This document shows positions 37,333 to 48,462 of a DNA stretch of 64,000 bases, in pieces (positions within the stretch are counted from its first letter, which is position 1; each line of letters opens with the position of its first letter). Source of the DNA: Romanomermis culicivorax. Lineage: Eukaryota; Nematoda; Enoplea; Mermithida; Mermithidae. The notes below the pieces were generated by a model that saw nothing but the letters and a program-made list of their open reading frames with translations, did not search any database and was not told where the DNA came from. The stretch lies in assembly GCA_963922205.1 (NCBI GenBank), contig CAWUHX010000144.1, positions 840,498 through 904,497 of the forward strand, in the 5' to 3' direction. Made by a program: the position numbers and the translations under genes.

Positions 37333-40300
37333 TCAAAGATGCTCCATTTTTCCCTTGCAATAAACTTGCATTTCGCCCTCGACAGCGGCGATTTCGTTTT
37401 TAATGGCTGAAATACAAAATTTACAATGTTTGATAACCTGTAAATGAACCCGAAATGTCTGGTAAAATTGAAAATACTTGCAGCAGTTCCATTTTTTAAT
37501 AAACTAGCGATAATTAGATTTTTTTATCAACAACTTTAATCGTTTTAGATCTGTCACTTCTGTGGTCAAAAAATTTGTCAATAGAAAATACCTAATTAGC
37601 GTAAGCTCAAAATTTTCAACTTTTACCTCATCGATTTGGAGAAATCTGCAAAAAATTCATCAACCCCGCGTAAAATGTCGGTGGAAAGACCAATAGACTC
37701 CATTTTCAGCTTACTTTGATTTGTACATGTAACAGCTACTGGCCGCTCAAGATATTATAGATTTGCTTTGGAGTGAGTAATTGAAAAAAAATTTTGACCG
37801 AAAAATTGGCCAAAATTTCCAGAAAAGCGTTCCGAATAAACAGAAATACATAAAATGACTGATGGCGCGGAGGCAGGAATTTTTTTTGCGCACAGTGCGG
37901 ATTTTTTTGGGGTCGTGCGGAAAATTTTTGGAGAGTTTTCCGCACGGAACGGAAACTTTTTAATGTTTTTAGTGGTTTTTAATGGTGGTGCAGAAATTTT
38001 TCTGGCTGATTTACACAAGATGCGGAAGGACCGGTGCGAAAAAAACCCAGTGCGGATGGCCCAAAAATGTGGCTTTTTTACTCTGTTTGTGTCAAATTTG
38101 ACTATGTCTTCTGAACAGTCGAAAAATTTTGATCTGAAACGGCTGGAGGTTCCAACATTTGCCATGAGTTAAGGAATGAGGGAATCGCCGGCCATATGAT
38201 TGGGCTAACCCCAAGATTAACCAGTCATGGCTAACTTGGAGCTAGCAAAAGGAAGATACATGCATATGCCGGGAGTTTTCTGGGGGTCTAGACCCACTGC
38301 AAATCATTCTTTACCACCATTGGATTTGATCGGACCCCTTGCAAAACACGTTTTTTTGACCTTTGATTTTTTTTAAAATTGTGTTCCCTTACCCCTGGCA
38401 GATTTTTATTTATATGCATTTATGCAGAGGAACCCCATTATTTGGACGAAAAAAAACCCAGAAAAATGCCTATGAGTGAGGAATAGTCAATTTTGAACAA
38501 AAAATGGTCGAAAATGTTTATTTTTCCGCGTCATGAACAAATTCTTATTATTTGGACTATTTAGGCGGAAAATTCGAATTTTTCTGAAATGACCCCCAGA
38601 CTTCGGTGCTCCGTTACATGTACGCGGATACTAAGGTGTGTTCTTTGGAACTTTACACCTAGAATTAGATGATTGATTTGATAATAATTTTGAAGAATAA
38701 TGGAAATTTCAAATTTTTGTGAGAAATTATAAATTTTCTCGAAAATTAAAATTCAAATTTTCAGAAGGCGGCTGCTGAAAAAGGAGTAGTTAACCGTTCA
38801 TTTTACCAATTTGGTATTCGGAAAGACAGCCCTACTTATTGTGAAAATGGACATAGTTTGTGCGGCTTCAGTAAATACTCATATCTAGGACGGGAATTTG
38901 ATTGAGAGAATAAGTTACCTTTATCGTTGGGGGCAAGTCTTTGAGCGGTATTCAAATCAGCCTGAAAAAGTAATTCAAAATGAAGTGATGAATAATTTCA
39001 AAAACTTTTCAACTCGAGCACCTGAAAATAAAAAGATTTCAAGCATTTCAGCCGCAAGAAACCCTGCTCAAAACTGTTTAATTCACTTTAGGACAAAAAA
39101 AATTTCATGGCCGCTAGACGATAGCGTGTATCAGAGCAACGTTTGAAATGAAAATTGTTAAAAAAAGAATGTCTTACCAAGCTTTTTTCATAACTCAATA
39201 AGCCGTGGAACGCTTGCCCTCGACGAAAGTAAATTTTGGAATTATCTGGATTATATTCGAAAGCTTCATTGCATAGATTTAAAGCTGCATCGAAATCTTT
39301 GCGTTTAATTTTACAGGTTGCACTAAATACATAGGCATAAAAAATATGCATTGGTACGACTCATCGTAGTTCGAGGGGAAAAATTACGAGAGAATTTCAA
39401 AAACAAGTAAGCATATAGACAGATGCAAAATCTTTTACGAAATGAAAAAATTACACACCTCTATTTAATATAGTATGAAATAGAGAGTTTTCTCACTAAA
39501 TAACCAAATCAAACGTGTAACGCTAATGAATTTGCACACTGACCTGTCGAGCATACATGCTACAGCCAAACTAATCAAACGGTCTTCGTGTTCAAAAGGA
39601 GACTTTTTCAATTCCATTGCATGGGACAAATAACGAACGGCCTTGTCGAAGCGGAAAGATGCCATTTCAAATTTCCCTTGATGGAATAAGATATTACCGG
39701 AACTTTTTATAGCATATGCAGCGTTGGAAACGCGATCAGCCTGTTAAATGAACGGAAAAAGTTTTATAGAGGCTCAAGAAAATAAATTAATTGGTAGGTT
39801 ATTTCAGTATATGCACTTCAACAAATCGTGCTAAGAACTATAATGATTTGTCACAAACATTAGGGGCAGATAGACAGATTTTTCATGCCCAGCTCAGGTG
39901 CAGCTTCTAGCTAATAATGATATAAAAAATTTTCTGTTTCCTTGGTAGATAAAGTTTTAAATTTTTCAAATCCGACGCGGACTGAACGACCTCATACTGC
40001 AGAGGAATGGGCTGACTGTTTGAGACCCTAAAATCTTCAACATGATCATTGACAATGGATTGTAAAAACACGATTAGGTAGGGATATAGATTGGGCTCTT
40101 CCGATAGTTTCTTCGACTTCCAGCCCGGATTCACAGCAAAACGTGGTCAGAGACAGGCAGTTTTCATTTTTCATGAGGAAGCACGACATGTGAAATCTGT
40201 GACTTTCCGATAAGGAACCTAAAAAGTATCGAGACAAGATTGTATGTCACAATTTAACTTCTATTTACTTTTGAACACTGTTATTTATAACGAATCACAC

Positions 40301-43300
40301 AAGCCATTTGGAATTTTAAAAATAATCATAGGATAATTATACCGTCTAAAAATTTTCTATCATTCAGGGTTATGTTCATTGGAGCTGAGAAATATAATAT
40401 ATCTACAATCTCATGGAAGTGGAAATTAAAAAGGACTACCGAGTACTAAACTGCTGCTAATGAATAACACCTCCGCATTTTATCTGATACATTTTTTTGG
40501 TTAACTGATACATTGAACTAGTAGTCTTTATGAAATTTTCGTGAATTGAAAAATGACTAAGATTATAACTTTCGTCAAAAAATGTTGAAGGTTAGTTGAT
40601 CATGCTTAAAAATTTCTAGTCTTATGTTACATATGGTTTAGCAGAAAGTAGTAAAAACATGAAATAGTAGATGCTTTACAGTTTTATTATTTGGAAGCAA
40701 AGCGGACTATGAGCAGGCTAACAGGCTATGTGTGATTTGAGAAATTTTTTAGCTGCTCAACTGCGATCTTATCTGCTATGAATGGATTGCTTTTCACAGG
40801 TTTGAAAACAAAAAGCAATCTAACAAAGCACAAAATTCACATACGCCTTAGATTTTCTTGAAAATTAGGCTGGCGCCATTGAAATTGATCACTGAATTTT
40901 TAACTATCGATTACTAAACAAGGATAAATCGAGAGAAAGAGAAATGCTTCACTGCATGAACACACAACCTCATTTATAAGTTGAAATTTCTCCTAACCGA
41001 ATTCATTACGCCTTGTAGGATCTCTAAAACATCGAGTGAATTCGATTTATTTGTCATTTAGAGTCTCCGCGAGAAAAGGAATTTTAAATGACTGAAATTT
41101 CTGTATATAATACAATCATTTCTTATATGATAGTCATCAAAACTGTGTAAAATCACAAATACCGTATCTTGCTGATTTCGCAGAAAGGAAGGTTCTATAA
41201 CCAGAATCACAGTCGAAATCCGGAATTTTCAAATGACTAGTGGGAGTCAAATGATTCAAAAATTAAAATAAAAAATAGTCCAAAAATATGAAGTACTAAA
41301 GGACGAGGTAAAAACTAATAGATTAGTTAAAAATTTTGTGCGTTAACAATTGCAAGTTTATACCACAGTCTACTGAATTCTCGAACTAAAATAATATCGA
41401 AAATATAATTGGAGATTCTAATACCAGCCTGTTTCTATTCGTGTAATTTCAAGCATACATGTAATTGGGGGGAAGTGCTATTGGAACCCCCCCCCCAGAA
41501 ATCGTTGACCATAAGGATAGCCATTGGGCGATCGCCCCTCCAGGATTTTCCAATCCTATGGCTAGCCATATGGTAGCCCTAGGGACCGCCATACTTTTGG
41601 TCGAAAAAATACTGAAAAATGTCAATTTTCTCGGCGCTTCACGCCATAAATACATTTTTTATCATTTTTTTAGACAAAAATTACTATTTTTAACCGTTTT
41701 TTGGACTTTCTTCGTGAAAAAATCGATTTTTTTCCTTTAGAGGCCCGTCCCCCCAAAATTTTGGGAATTACTGACCCCCGGCCCAAAAAGTGGCCCGACC
41801 CCCTCCCAAACCTCGGGGCTCCGTTACATGTATGATTTCAAGTATATTTCTTAACATGTAACGGAGCCCCGAGGTCTGGGGGGAGGGTCGGGCGACTTTT
41901 TTTGGGCCGGGGGTCAGTAATTCCAACAATTTTGGGGGGGGGGGGGGGGAAGGGGTCTCTCAAGGAAAAAAATCAATTTTTGTCACGAAAAAATCCCAAA
42001 AATATCAGTCAGCTTTGATTGGAATTTTTTTCTAAAAAGACCGAAAAAATGTATTCATGGCTCTAAACGCCGAGAAAATTCACGTTTTTGACCAATTTTT
42101 GTTCAAAAATTGACATTTTTCATTAAAAAATAGACACTTTTCAGTATTTTTCTGACCAAAAGTATGGGGATTCTTACGGTTACCATATGGCTAGCAATAG
42201 GATTAGAAAATGCTGGGGGCGGTCGTCCAATGGCTAGCCATATAGTAGACGATTTCTGGGGGGTTCCCATAGCACTTCCCTCCAAATACATGTATGTTTC
42301 TTATTCAAACGGAAAAATAATTCATGAACTCGCTAGGTAACTGCGGTCTTACGTCATTGAAATCTATCGAAGACGCATCCTGCGGTAGAAACGGGAATTG
42401 ATCCAACAAGGCATCCCTCCGTTTCAAGCCCAATAAACTAGAACCGGGTGGTATGATGCCGAAGTCTTTGATTCTTATATTCTGAAACCAGTACCATTGT
42501 AAACAAAAAAATATTTTTTTATTGTATGCAAATTTTAATTTCACCGTCGCCGGTCGCCCTTTTGAATTCGATTTCAAAGCTGACAAATGAATTACGCTGC
42601 CCATCCCTTTGAAAACTCGACCAAAAACGTCAAAATCCGAAAATTGTTTCAATTCCGACCACCGGCAAGTTAATATATAAAATTCGTCGCGAGTTTGATT
42701 AACCACCATGACTCCCATGGGAAGTTCCTCAAAATTAAGATTAACATGATATAACTAATAGTTAGATTAGAAAGGCGAAAATCCCAAAGTTGAGTATGTC
42801 ATGTCAAATAAAAATGTTATCATTTCAATCTACTGGAAATTCAAAGAACTGTTGCATTACTGAACCGTGAAACGAGCTCGAAAATTTTTTTTGATTGTTG
42901 AAAAAACGAGGATTCTATAATACGTAAATTTAATAGAAATTTAGTCCACAGAATGTCTAAGAATACAATGACAAATTTTACTTCGTAAAATCGCTTGTCA
43001 AGAACTGTCCCATTTCCACTTCTATTGTTAAATGCATGAGCGGAGGAGGTAGCATCGGTGTCTTCTATTGGTTTCTTCAGAGACGAATCGATACCAAATT
43101 TGACATAATTTTTAAAACGCACTAAATTAAATTTTACAAAAAACTTGTTAAACCTGGTTTTTTGTTATTAATTTCAAAATAACCGTTGAAAATGACGAAA
43201 TATTGAATAAGATAACAAAATGCAGCCAAGCCCAGGATCAACTATATTTTCGACAATAAGAACTGTACCGAGCTCAATATACAACCAAATAGAAAACTTG

Positions 43301-45609
43301 ACCAACCAAAACATATCCTTCAAACAGTTACACCAAAAAATGTATCCTTCAACCACTAAGACAGCCCAGGACTGATTCTTAGACTTGGAGTAAAATTAAT
43401 CACAATTTATATTTGGAATGCAAATTTTGTTCCTCTGATGAACGGAACACTGTATATGACCAAACAGCATAAAAAGAACAGGTTTAATTAGATTACGACA
43501 AAAGTTTGAAAAGATACCCTCGAAAAGCGTCAATGGCATAACATCGTCAATTTTTCGGACGAAAAATCTGCGTTCAAATTCATTTGAGCTATTATAACTG
43601 GCGGTAAAGCGGCACGGTTCAATAATTAGACGATCGACTGAAACGAAAAATAAAAACTGTCGAAGAAAAGAAACAGACACAATTGATTGCACATATAATA
43701 GCACAGCCGCTAATTTTTTTTTATTTATTTTTTTCTTAGCGCGACTAACATTTTTATTAGCGTTATTCTCTAAAAATACCAGTCATTCTCCTACCGCTAT
43801 AAAAAATCACCAGTTATTCGACATAAGTTTGAGTTCAGCCATATACGTATAACGGAGCTCCATCAATTGCATAAAAGTTTAGTGGGCAATGAAGGAAAAA
43901 CCCGATTTTTTAGTCGAATAAGGTTAAAAAAATAGCGTAAAAAAACCATGAAAAAATGAATTAGTGGTGCGGAGCGCTGAAAAAATTAACGTTTTTAACT
44001 TCTTTTTTTTGTTCAGAAATGACTATTTTTTACAAAAAATTGACTTTTTTCAGCTTTTTTCGACAAAAACTATGTGAGTTCCCATCGCTAGCCCACTTCA
44101 GCTATCGGCTTGATAAATCTTGAGATGAATCACCATATGGCCAAGGTTTGCTTACGCCAATTAGGAGCCATGCCTCTTAAAAATTTTGCGGCGCAAGTCA
44201 AATTGGCTTGTAAAAATTTGGGAATTTTGGTGTAATTTATAGGTGTTTTCAGGTTTGAATTTCAAAACAATGCCAATCCGCGGAATTATATGATCATCTG
44301 TGTATACCTTATGTAAAAATGAGGAATTTTAGTGTAATTAGAGGTGATTTCAGCTTCGAATTAAAAAAAATGCCGCTTCGCGAAATAATGTTATCTGTAC
44401 CATCTGTTTTTTTGAATATTATTCTGCGATGCTTAAGTTGTGTATAGATGTGTTGCACGAAATTTTAATTTACAAAACAATGAAAGCCTCAAGTGTCTTA
44501 GAAATGAAACATTGACTTGATTTTGATTTTCAAGATTTTAAATTATCCGAAACTTTATTAAACTATAGCACTCGGCCAAATGAGCAATAAATGAAATGAC
44601 TGAGTAATGACTGATCTAACATGTGAACTTTATTATTTTGTGTATGATTGAAAACGTATTCAAAATGATTGATCTGTTAATGTGGAATTCTACTGTGATT
44701 TTTAAGAGTGTTTTTGAACAAGTTTGTTGAAAAAACAAACACTGTTTTGTACTACTAAATTTGTTTACAAACTTTTTAGTCCGGGTTTTTTGAAATGTGG
44801 ATTGGTCTGTAAAATTTTGATCCTAGGAGCCAATTGGCCTGTGGAGAAAAATGAAAAAACCCTGCATATCATACATGAAACGGAGCTCTGAAGTCTGGGG
44901 GGGGGGAAATCGGGCGACTTTTTGTGGGGCCGGGGTCACTGATTCCCCAAATTGTAGGGGAGGGATCTCTGGTGGAAAAAATCGATTTTTTCACCAAGAA
45001 AGTGCAAAAAATGGTTCAAAAAATTATTAACTTTTGTCTTGAAAAACGTAAAAAATGTATTTTTCGCGTGAAGCGTCGAGAAAAATGAGGTTTTTCAATA
45101 TTTTACCGACCAAAAACAAGAGGGTGCTATATGACTACTATGTGGCTAGCCATAGGATTGGGAAATCTTTGAGAGGTCGACAGAAAAATGTAAATTTTAT
45201 TCATGAAAAATATCAATTTTCGAGCAAAAAATGATCAAAAACGACAATTTTTTGGCGCTTCGCGTCATGAATACATTTTTACGATTTTTTAGATCAAAAA
45301 TTAATATTTTTTGAACTGTTTTTGAGACCTTTTCGGTGATTTTTTTGTCGTTCTTCCAGAGACCCCCCAATGTGTCGGGGAATCAGTCACCCGGGGCTCT
45401 AAAAAGGTCGCCTGACCTCCCCAGACCTCGGGGCGCCAATGCATGTATGTCACTAACTATATGGCTGACCATGTCTGGAGGGCTATTATGGCACTTCGCC
45501 CAATTACAGTTGAGTCCAGTATGCTGTGAAAACTCAACAATCTAAACTTACGATCATCGTTATCGACAGCAATATCAAGGTAGAGCAAATTGCGATTTGT
45601 GTTATTCAT
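37333..45609 (-). CDS. PPID: Cyclophilin-40-like TPR protein with degenerate isomerase domain
   Basis: Nine exons, transcription order: 45552-45609, 43518-43637, 42982-43121, 42545-42727, 42353-42481, 39544-39740, 39178-39322, 38919-38961, 37333-37406. Total 1,089 nt, 362 aa (human PPID 370 aa), all phases consistent. Cyclophilin 40 is an Hsp90 co-chaperone: an N-terminal prolyl isomerase domain plus TPRs that bind the Hsp90 tail. Residues 1-190 follow the cyclophilin fold (LLYLDIAVD strand, DEFYILT, DVFGRVFKGM, IKDFGII), but the FHRxxxxFMxQGGD core is absent and the active-site H of the LDGKHVVFG loop is not kept. Residues 205-335 carry the TPRs: AIKSSGNILFHQGKFEMA, LNLCNEAFEYNPDNSKIYF and ADLNTAQRLAPNDK align with the human repeats. 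Inference: scaffold function kept, catalysis lost. The acceptor of exon 4 (TTTTGAG) is non-typical. Confidence 0.88.
37897..38056. repeat. Dispersed GCGGAAAATTTTT repeat, copy A
   Basis: About 160 bp, from GCGGATTTTTTTGGGGTCGTG to AAAAAAACCCAGTGCGG, recurs at 46139-46291 in the same orientation with about 10-15% difference. Purine/pyrimidine blocks with TGCGGAAnn motifs repeat inside. It lies in the last intron of the PPID gene, and the long antisense frame through it is not a gene. Confidence 0.6.
38172..38624 (+). mobile_element. Decayed MITE copy, PPID last intron
   Basis: Family motifs GCCATATGATTGGGC, CCAGTCATGGCTA, and the end GACTTCGGTGCTCCGTTACATG are present. The start is no longer recognisable and the interior differs from the full copies. 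Confidence 0.45.
39907..40237 (-). pseudogene. Unrecognised broken ORF inside PPID intron 5
   Basis: Two overlapping minus-strand frames, 40046-40237 and 39907-40134, read like protein (for example KKLSEEPNLYPYLIVFLQS and SNSQPIPLQYEVVQS). They are in different frames, the second being closed upstream by a stop. A TTTTTAG acceptor-like site precedes the first. PPID exons 5 and 6 join perfectly without this piece, so it is not part of that gene. It could be a decayed exon, a fragment of a mobile element or chance. Confidence 0.3.
41454..41834 (+). mobile_element. Full-length hAT-like MITE, reference copy (381 bp)
   Basis: Ends are perfect inverted repeats, CATACATGTAA and TTACATGTATG. Both sides carry the 8-bp direct repeat ATTTCAAG (41446-41453 and 41835-41842), the duplication size of hAT elements. 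Inside lie ATGGCTAGCCATATGG, CGGCGCTTCACGCC and a 3' part CCTCGGGGCTCCGTTAC. No open frame of any length is present, so it must be moved by an enzyme encoded elsewhere. Confidence 0.8.
41852..42296 (-). mobile_element. Inverted neighbouring MITE copy
   Basis: It reads on the opposite strand to 41454-41834 and starts only 18 bp after it, so the pair forms an inverted repeat of nearly 400 bp per arm. It opens ACATGTAACGGAGCCCCGAGG and ends AATACATGTATG. Flanks TATTTCTTA and GTTTCTTAT suggest its own near-8-bp duplication, hence a separate insertion rather than a fold-back copy. A run of about 18 G lies at about 41933-41950. Confidence 0.7.
43841..44170 (-). mobile_element. Decayed MITE copy, PPID intron 1
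   Basis: CATATACGTATAACGGAGCTCC at the left and TTACGCCAATTAGGAGCC near the right are degraded family ends, and GTGGTGCGGAGCGCTG replaces the usual GGCGCTTCGCGCC. It lies in the long first intron of PPID. Confidence 0.4.
44870..45449. mobile_element. Two fused MITE fragments in opposite orientation
   Basis: 44870 to about 45180 is a minus-strand copy (CATACATGAAACGGAGC, then CTAGCCATAGGATTGGG). From about 45181 to 45449 the 3' half of a plus-strand copy follows (GGCGCTTCGCGTCATG, CCCCAGACCTCGGGGC, GCATGTATG). The junction lacks the terminal sequences of both, so it arose by deletion or rearrangement between neighbouring copies. Confidence 0.5.
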
Positions 45610-46138
45610 TTTGGAAGATTGACGTAATTTGGCACTCCTTGATCAGCAAATTTCGAACAAAATCAGATCCTGTGGATAAAATTATATACTTCCTATGGGC
45701 GAATAATATTTCTAGTATGGCAGGACTAACCTGAACTATTTAACAGGCAATAACAATTACAAATCAACTCCTTAGCCGAAGTCCCGCGCAGCGCAACCGA
45801 ACATAACCAGAACCACCGTTACACTGAACGCATAATGATAATATATTTAATCAGAAAAACTAAATTAAGAACTCGACTCCACATACCTCTTCTAACTAAA
45901 TCCTCAATCGACTCATGCGGCAATCCAGAATTTCGGCAAATTTTTTAAAATTAAGATATTCACTATTCTACAGAACAAACAGACGTAATGAATGAATTAT
46001 CGGCAGTTCAAAAATGGTTATTTATAGGTGCGAACGTATTCCCAATAATGCTTAAGACGAATTTATTCTTGGAGAAATAATGGAACACATTAACTATTTA
46101 CCCAAAAAGAGAAAGTTATGGCGCGTAAAACAATGCTC

Positions 46139-46291
46139 GGATTTTTTTGGGGTCGTGCGGAAATTTTTTTGAGAGTTTTCCGCACGGAACGGAAATTTTT
46201 TAATGTTTTTAGTGGTTTATAACGGTTATGCGAAAATTTTTCTGGCCGATTTCCGCAAGGTGCGGAACGACCGGTGCGGAAAAAAACCCTG
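46139..46291. repeat. Dispersed GCGGAAAATTTTT repeat, copy B
   Basis: It matches 37897-38056 in order and spacing (TTTTTTTGGGGTCGTGCGGA, GAGAGTTTTCCGCACGGAAC, AATGTTTTTAGTGG, CCGGTGCG). No terminal repeats or coding frame support a class. Confidence 0.6.
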
Positions 46292-47177
46292 AGTGAGAGC
46301 CCAGTTTTTTGACGCAAAAAAACTATGCGTTTGTAGTAATCCATTCCATCTGATTTTAGGAGCTTTTTCGGCTTTTGCACTTAAAAATATCAGAAGATAT
46401 CACAGCTCGCTGCAAACACTTAACTGTTGTTTTCTTAAATCAGGATTTGTTAGTGCACGAACATTTGTGCCAATTGGCAAAAAGGATAAAAAACTCGTGC
46501 CAGAAAATTTGTTTTTATTAAAAACATACAAAAATTCAGGGAAATGGTTTTTGACAAAAAAATTTATATAAATGTAAAAAAGCTACGCATTTACTGCATT
46601 GAATATACCCCGTTTTTCGTTAATTAACGCGAGTGCGATACAATAAACTGTTCGGGAAAACGGATTGCGATTTATGTATACAAGCAGTGTTTTTTTAGCC
46701 GGAGGCAAATGAAAATTTTTTTTAGCGAACCAAATTGAGGTAGTCATTTGTACATTAACAAACGGCTCTTTCCCCGTTTAGGAAAGAAAATTTTGGGGAT
46801 ATGGTACAGAAAATATGCATTTGGTGCATTTTACAAGTTCATAATCTCAAACTTCTCCGGCGCTTCGCGCCGGTTATAACTTTAATTATCATTATCATGT
46901 ATTACCTAGCTCAGACGCGGCTTTCAGAATGTCTACCCTCACCTACCATTTAATGTATACAATAGTTTCCATCATCTCAAACATTATCTCATGTTTTGAG
47001 TGGTAATCTTCAATATTTTATCTTGATATTTAATGAAGATTCACATTTTTTCCTTGACACATTTTTTGAGAAAGATTCGATAACATCAAGTCTGTAAACT
47101 TTTTGAAACGATTATTCCTCTCTTTATGTAAAATCAATCGAAAAGTCTCATGGAAGTAGTTTTTGGAAATTTCAACT

Positions 47178-47500
47178 CTTCTTACTCGTATCTTTTCGGC
47201 CAAGTTCATGAGAGTTTGTGAATAAATTAATGGTTTTAAAATTTTTCAAATAAAACTCTAGAAATTACGACTTTTAAACACAAAATTCGAATTTAATTCT
47301 TGAAATAAATGTTCGGAAGATTGATTTTCCAGCGTCGCAGAATGTCAATATCCAAAAAAATTTTCCGGCGCTTGGCGCCGGAAAGACCAGTATCTTTTTT
47401 GGACTCTCACTTGTCATCATAGGGGACTTGACCATCTTTTTTTTGTGTAATTCAAAGTGATTATGCTCTTGGATACTTTGCTGGAAAATTTGTTTCACAA
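47178..47500. repeat. Direct duplication, left unit
   Basis: About 320 bp beginning CTTCTTACTCGTATCTTTTC and including TTCGGCCAAGTTCATGAGAG, GATTGATTTTCCAGCGTCGC and a CCGGCGCTTGGCGCCGG hairpin. It recurs about 615 bp downstream at 47792-48130 with roughly 85% identity by eye. Confidence 0.65.
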
Positions 47501-47791
47501 TGCTTGTAGATCAGACTTCGATCAAACTCAAAAATTTCTCAATTTTAATGAATCAAAGGCTCTAAAAACATCAAAAGGTTTGAAAAAGCTCAAAAATACA
47601 TAAATAAAGGGTCTAAGATTTTTAAGCGAAAGACGACTTCGGGAAAATAGGGAAAAAACTTTGACAGCTTCTTCCATTTGAGGAAAAGGCCCGGGGAAAA
47701 ACTGTGGTAACAGGAGAAAACCGCAGTGCAGAAACCTTTTTCAACTTTTCTACACTGAGCAGAAAACCCGGTGCAGAAAAAAAACAAAGCT

Positions 47792-48130
47792 TCCACTCAT
47801 ATCTTTTCGGCCAAGTTCATGAGAGTTCACGAATAAATTACTGGTTTAAAAATTTTTCAAATAAATTCTAAAAATTACGACTTTTGAACACTAAATTCGA
47901 ATCTAATTCTTGAATAAATGTTTGGAAAATTGATTTTCCAGCGTCGCTGAAGGTCAATACACAAAAAAAATTTCCGGCGCCCAGCGCTGGGAAGATTCAC
48001 ATCTTTTTGGGCTTTCAGTTGTCATCATGGAGGAATTATCCATCGGTTTATCATCTAATGCAGATTCACTATGCTATTGGATAGTTTTCTAGACAAATCG
48101 TTCCACAATGCTTGTAAATTAGACTTGAAA
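47792..48130. repeat. Direct duplication, right unit
   Basis: Second unit of the duplication at 47178-47500, in the same orientation. The hairpin has changed to CCGGCGCCCAGCGCTGG, a compensating pattern on only part of the stem. Short indels show that the duplication is old. Confidence 0.65.
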
Positions 48131-48407
48131 CTCGAAAATTTTGATTTTTTTTGCTCAATTTTAATGATTTTTTTCTGCAGTTATAAATAAAATTTGAAAA
48201 TTACACTGACATGGTTATTAGTCTTTGGCCATGACATAGAGGAACACAGGTTACTTATTTATACCTATTTTTGCTATACGTATAAATTGTACAAATGAAA
48301 TATTGGCTGTCGTTTGTACATGGGCAAATGGGTTACGTACAAAAAAACCCCGTATACAAGAAAATGAAACGAACATATTTTCCTTTCATTTCCGACCACG
48401 AACTTTT

Positions 48408-48458
48408 TTCGTGGCTTTCACCCACGCGGCCCGGGTTCGATTCCCGGCATGGGAACCA
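48408..48458 (+). pseudogene. 3' half of a tRNA-Glu (UUC) with CCA tail
   Basis: The sequence gives an anticodon stem CGTGG/CCACG with loop CTTTCAC (anticodon TTC), a T arm CCGGG-TTCGATT-CCCGG, the 3' acceptor strand CATGGGA, discriminator A and CCA. The 5' acceptor strand and D arm are missing, so it cannot work as a tRNA. Eukaryotic tRNA genes do not encode CCA, so its presence suggests a copy of mature tRNA made by reverse transcription, although chance cannot be excluded. It ends four bases before the 5' LTR. Just upstream, CCACGAA mirrors the TTCGTGG of its stem. Confidence 0.75.
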
Positions 48459-48462
48459 GGGA

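Larger units (their letters stand above)
45610..48407. other. Upstream of PPID and left flank of the LTR element
   Basis: No gene is recognised. The PPID promoter should lie at the left edge, but no convincing TATA or initiator is visible. The rest is repeat-derived: copy B of the GCGG repeat, a tandem duplication at 47178-48130, and several CCGGCGC-loop-GCGCCGG hairpins (46859-46876, about 47362-47381, about 47972-47989). Confidence 0.55.

Noticed and set aside
37627..37703. Minus-strand ATG frame (MESIGLSTDILRG...) with a donor, which could join the last PPID exon and resemble a small coiled-coil protein of the BRK1 type
   Set aside because: The last exon (37333-37406) joins perfectly in phase and homology to the PPID exon at 38919-38961, so it belongs to that gene. 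The leftover 25-codon frame alone is not evidence.
37755..38172. Overlapping long frames on both strands in the last PPID intron
   Set aside because: They coincide with the dispersed GCGG repeat that also occurs at 46139-46291, so they reflect repeat composition.
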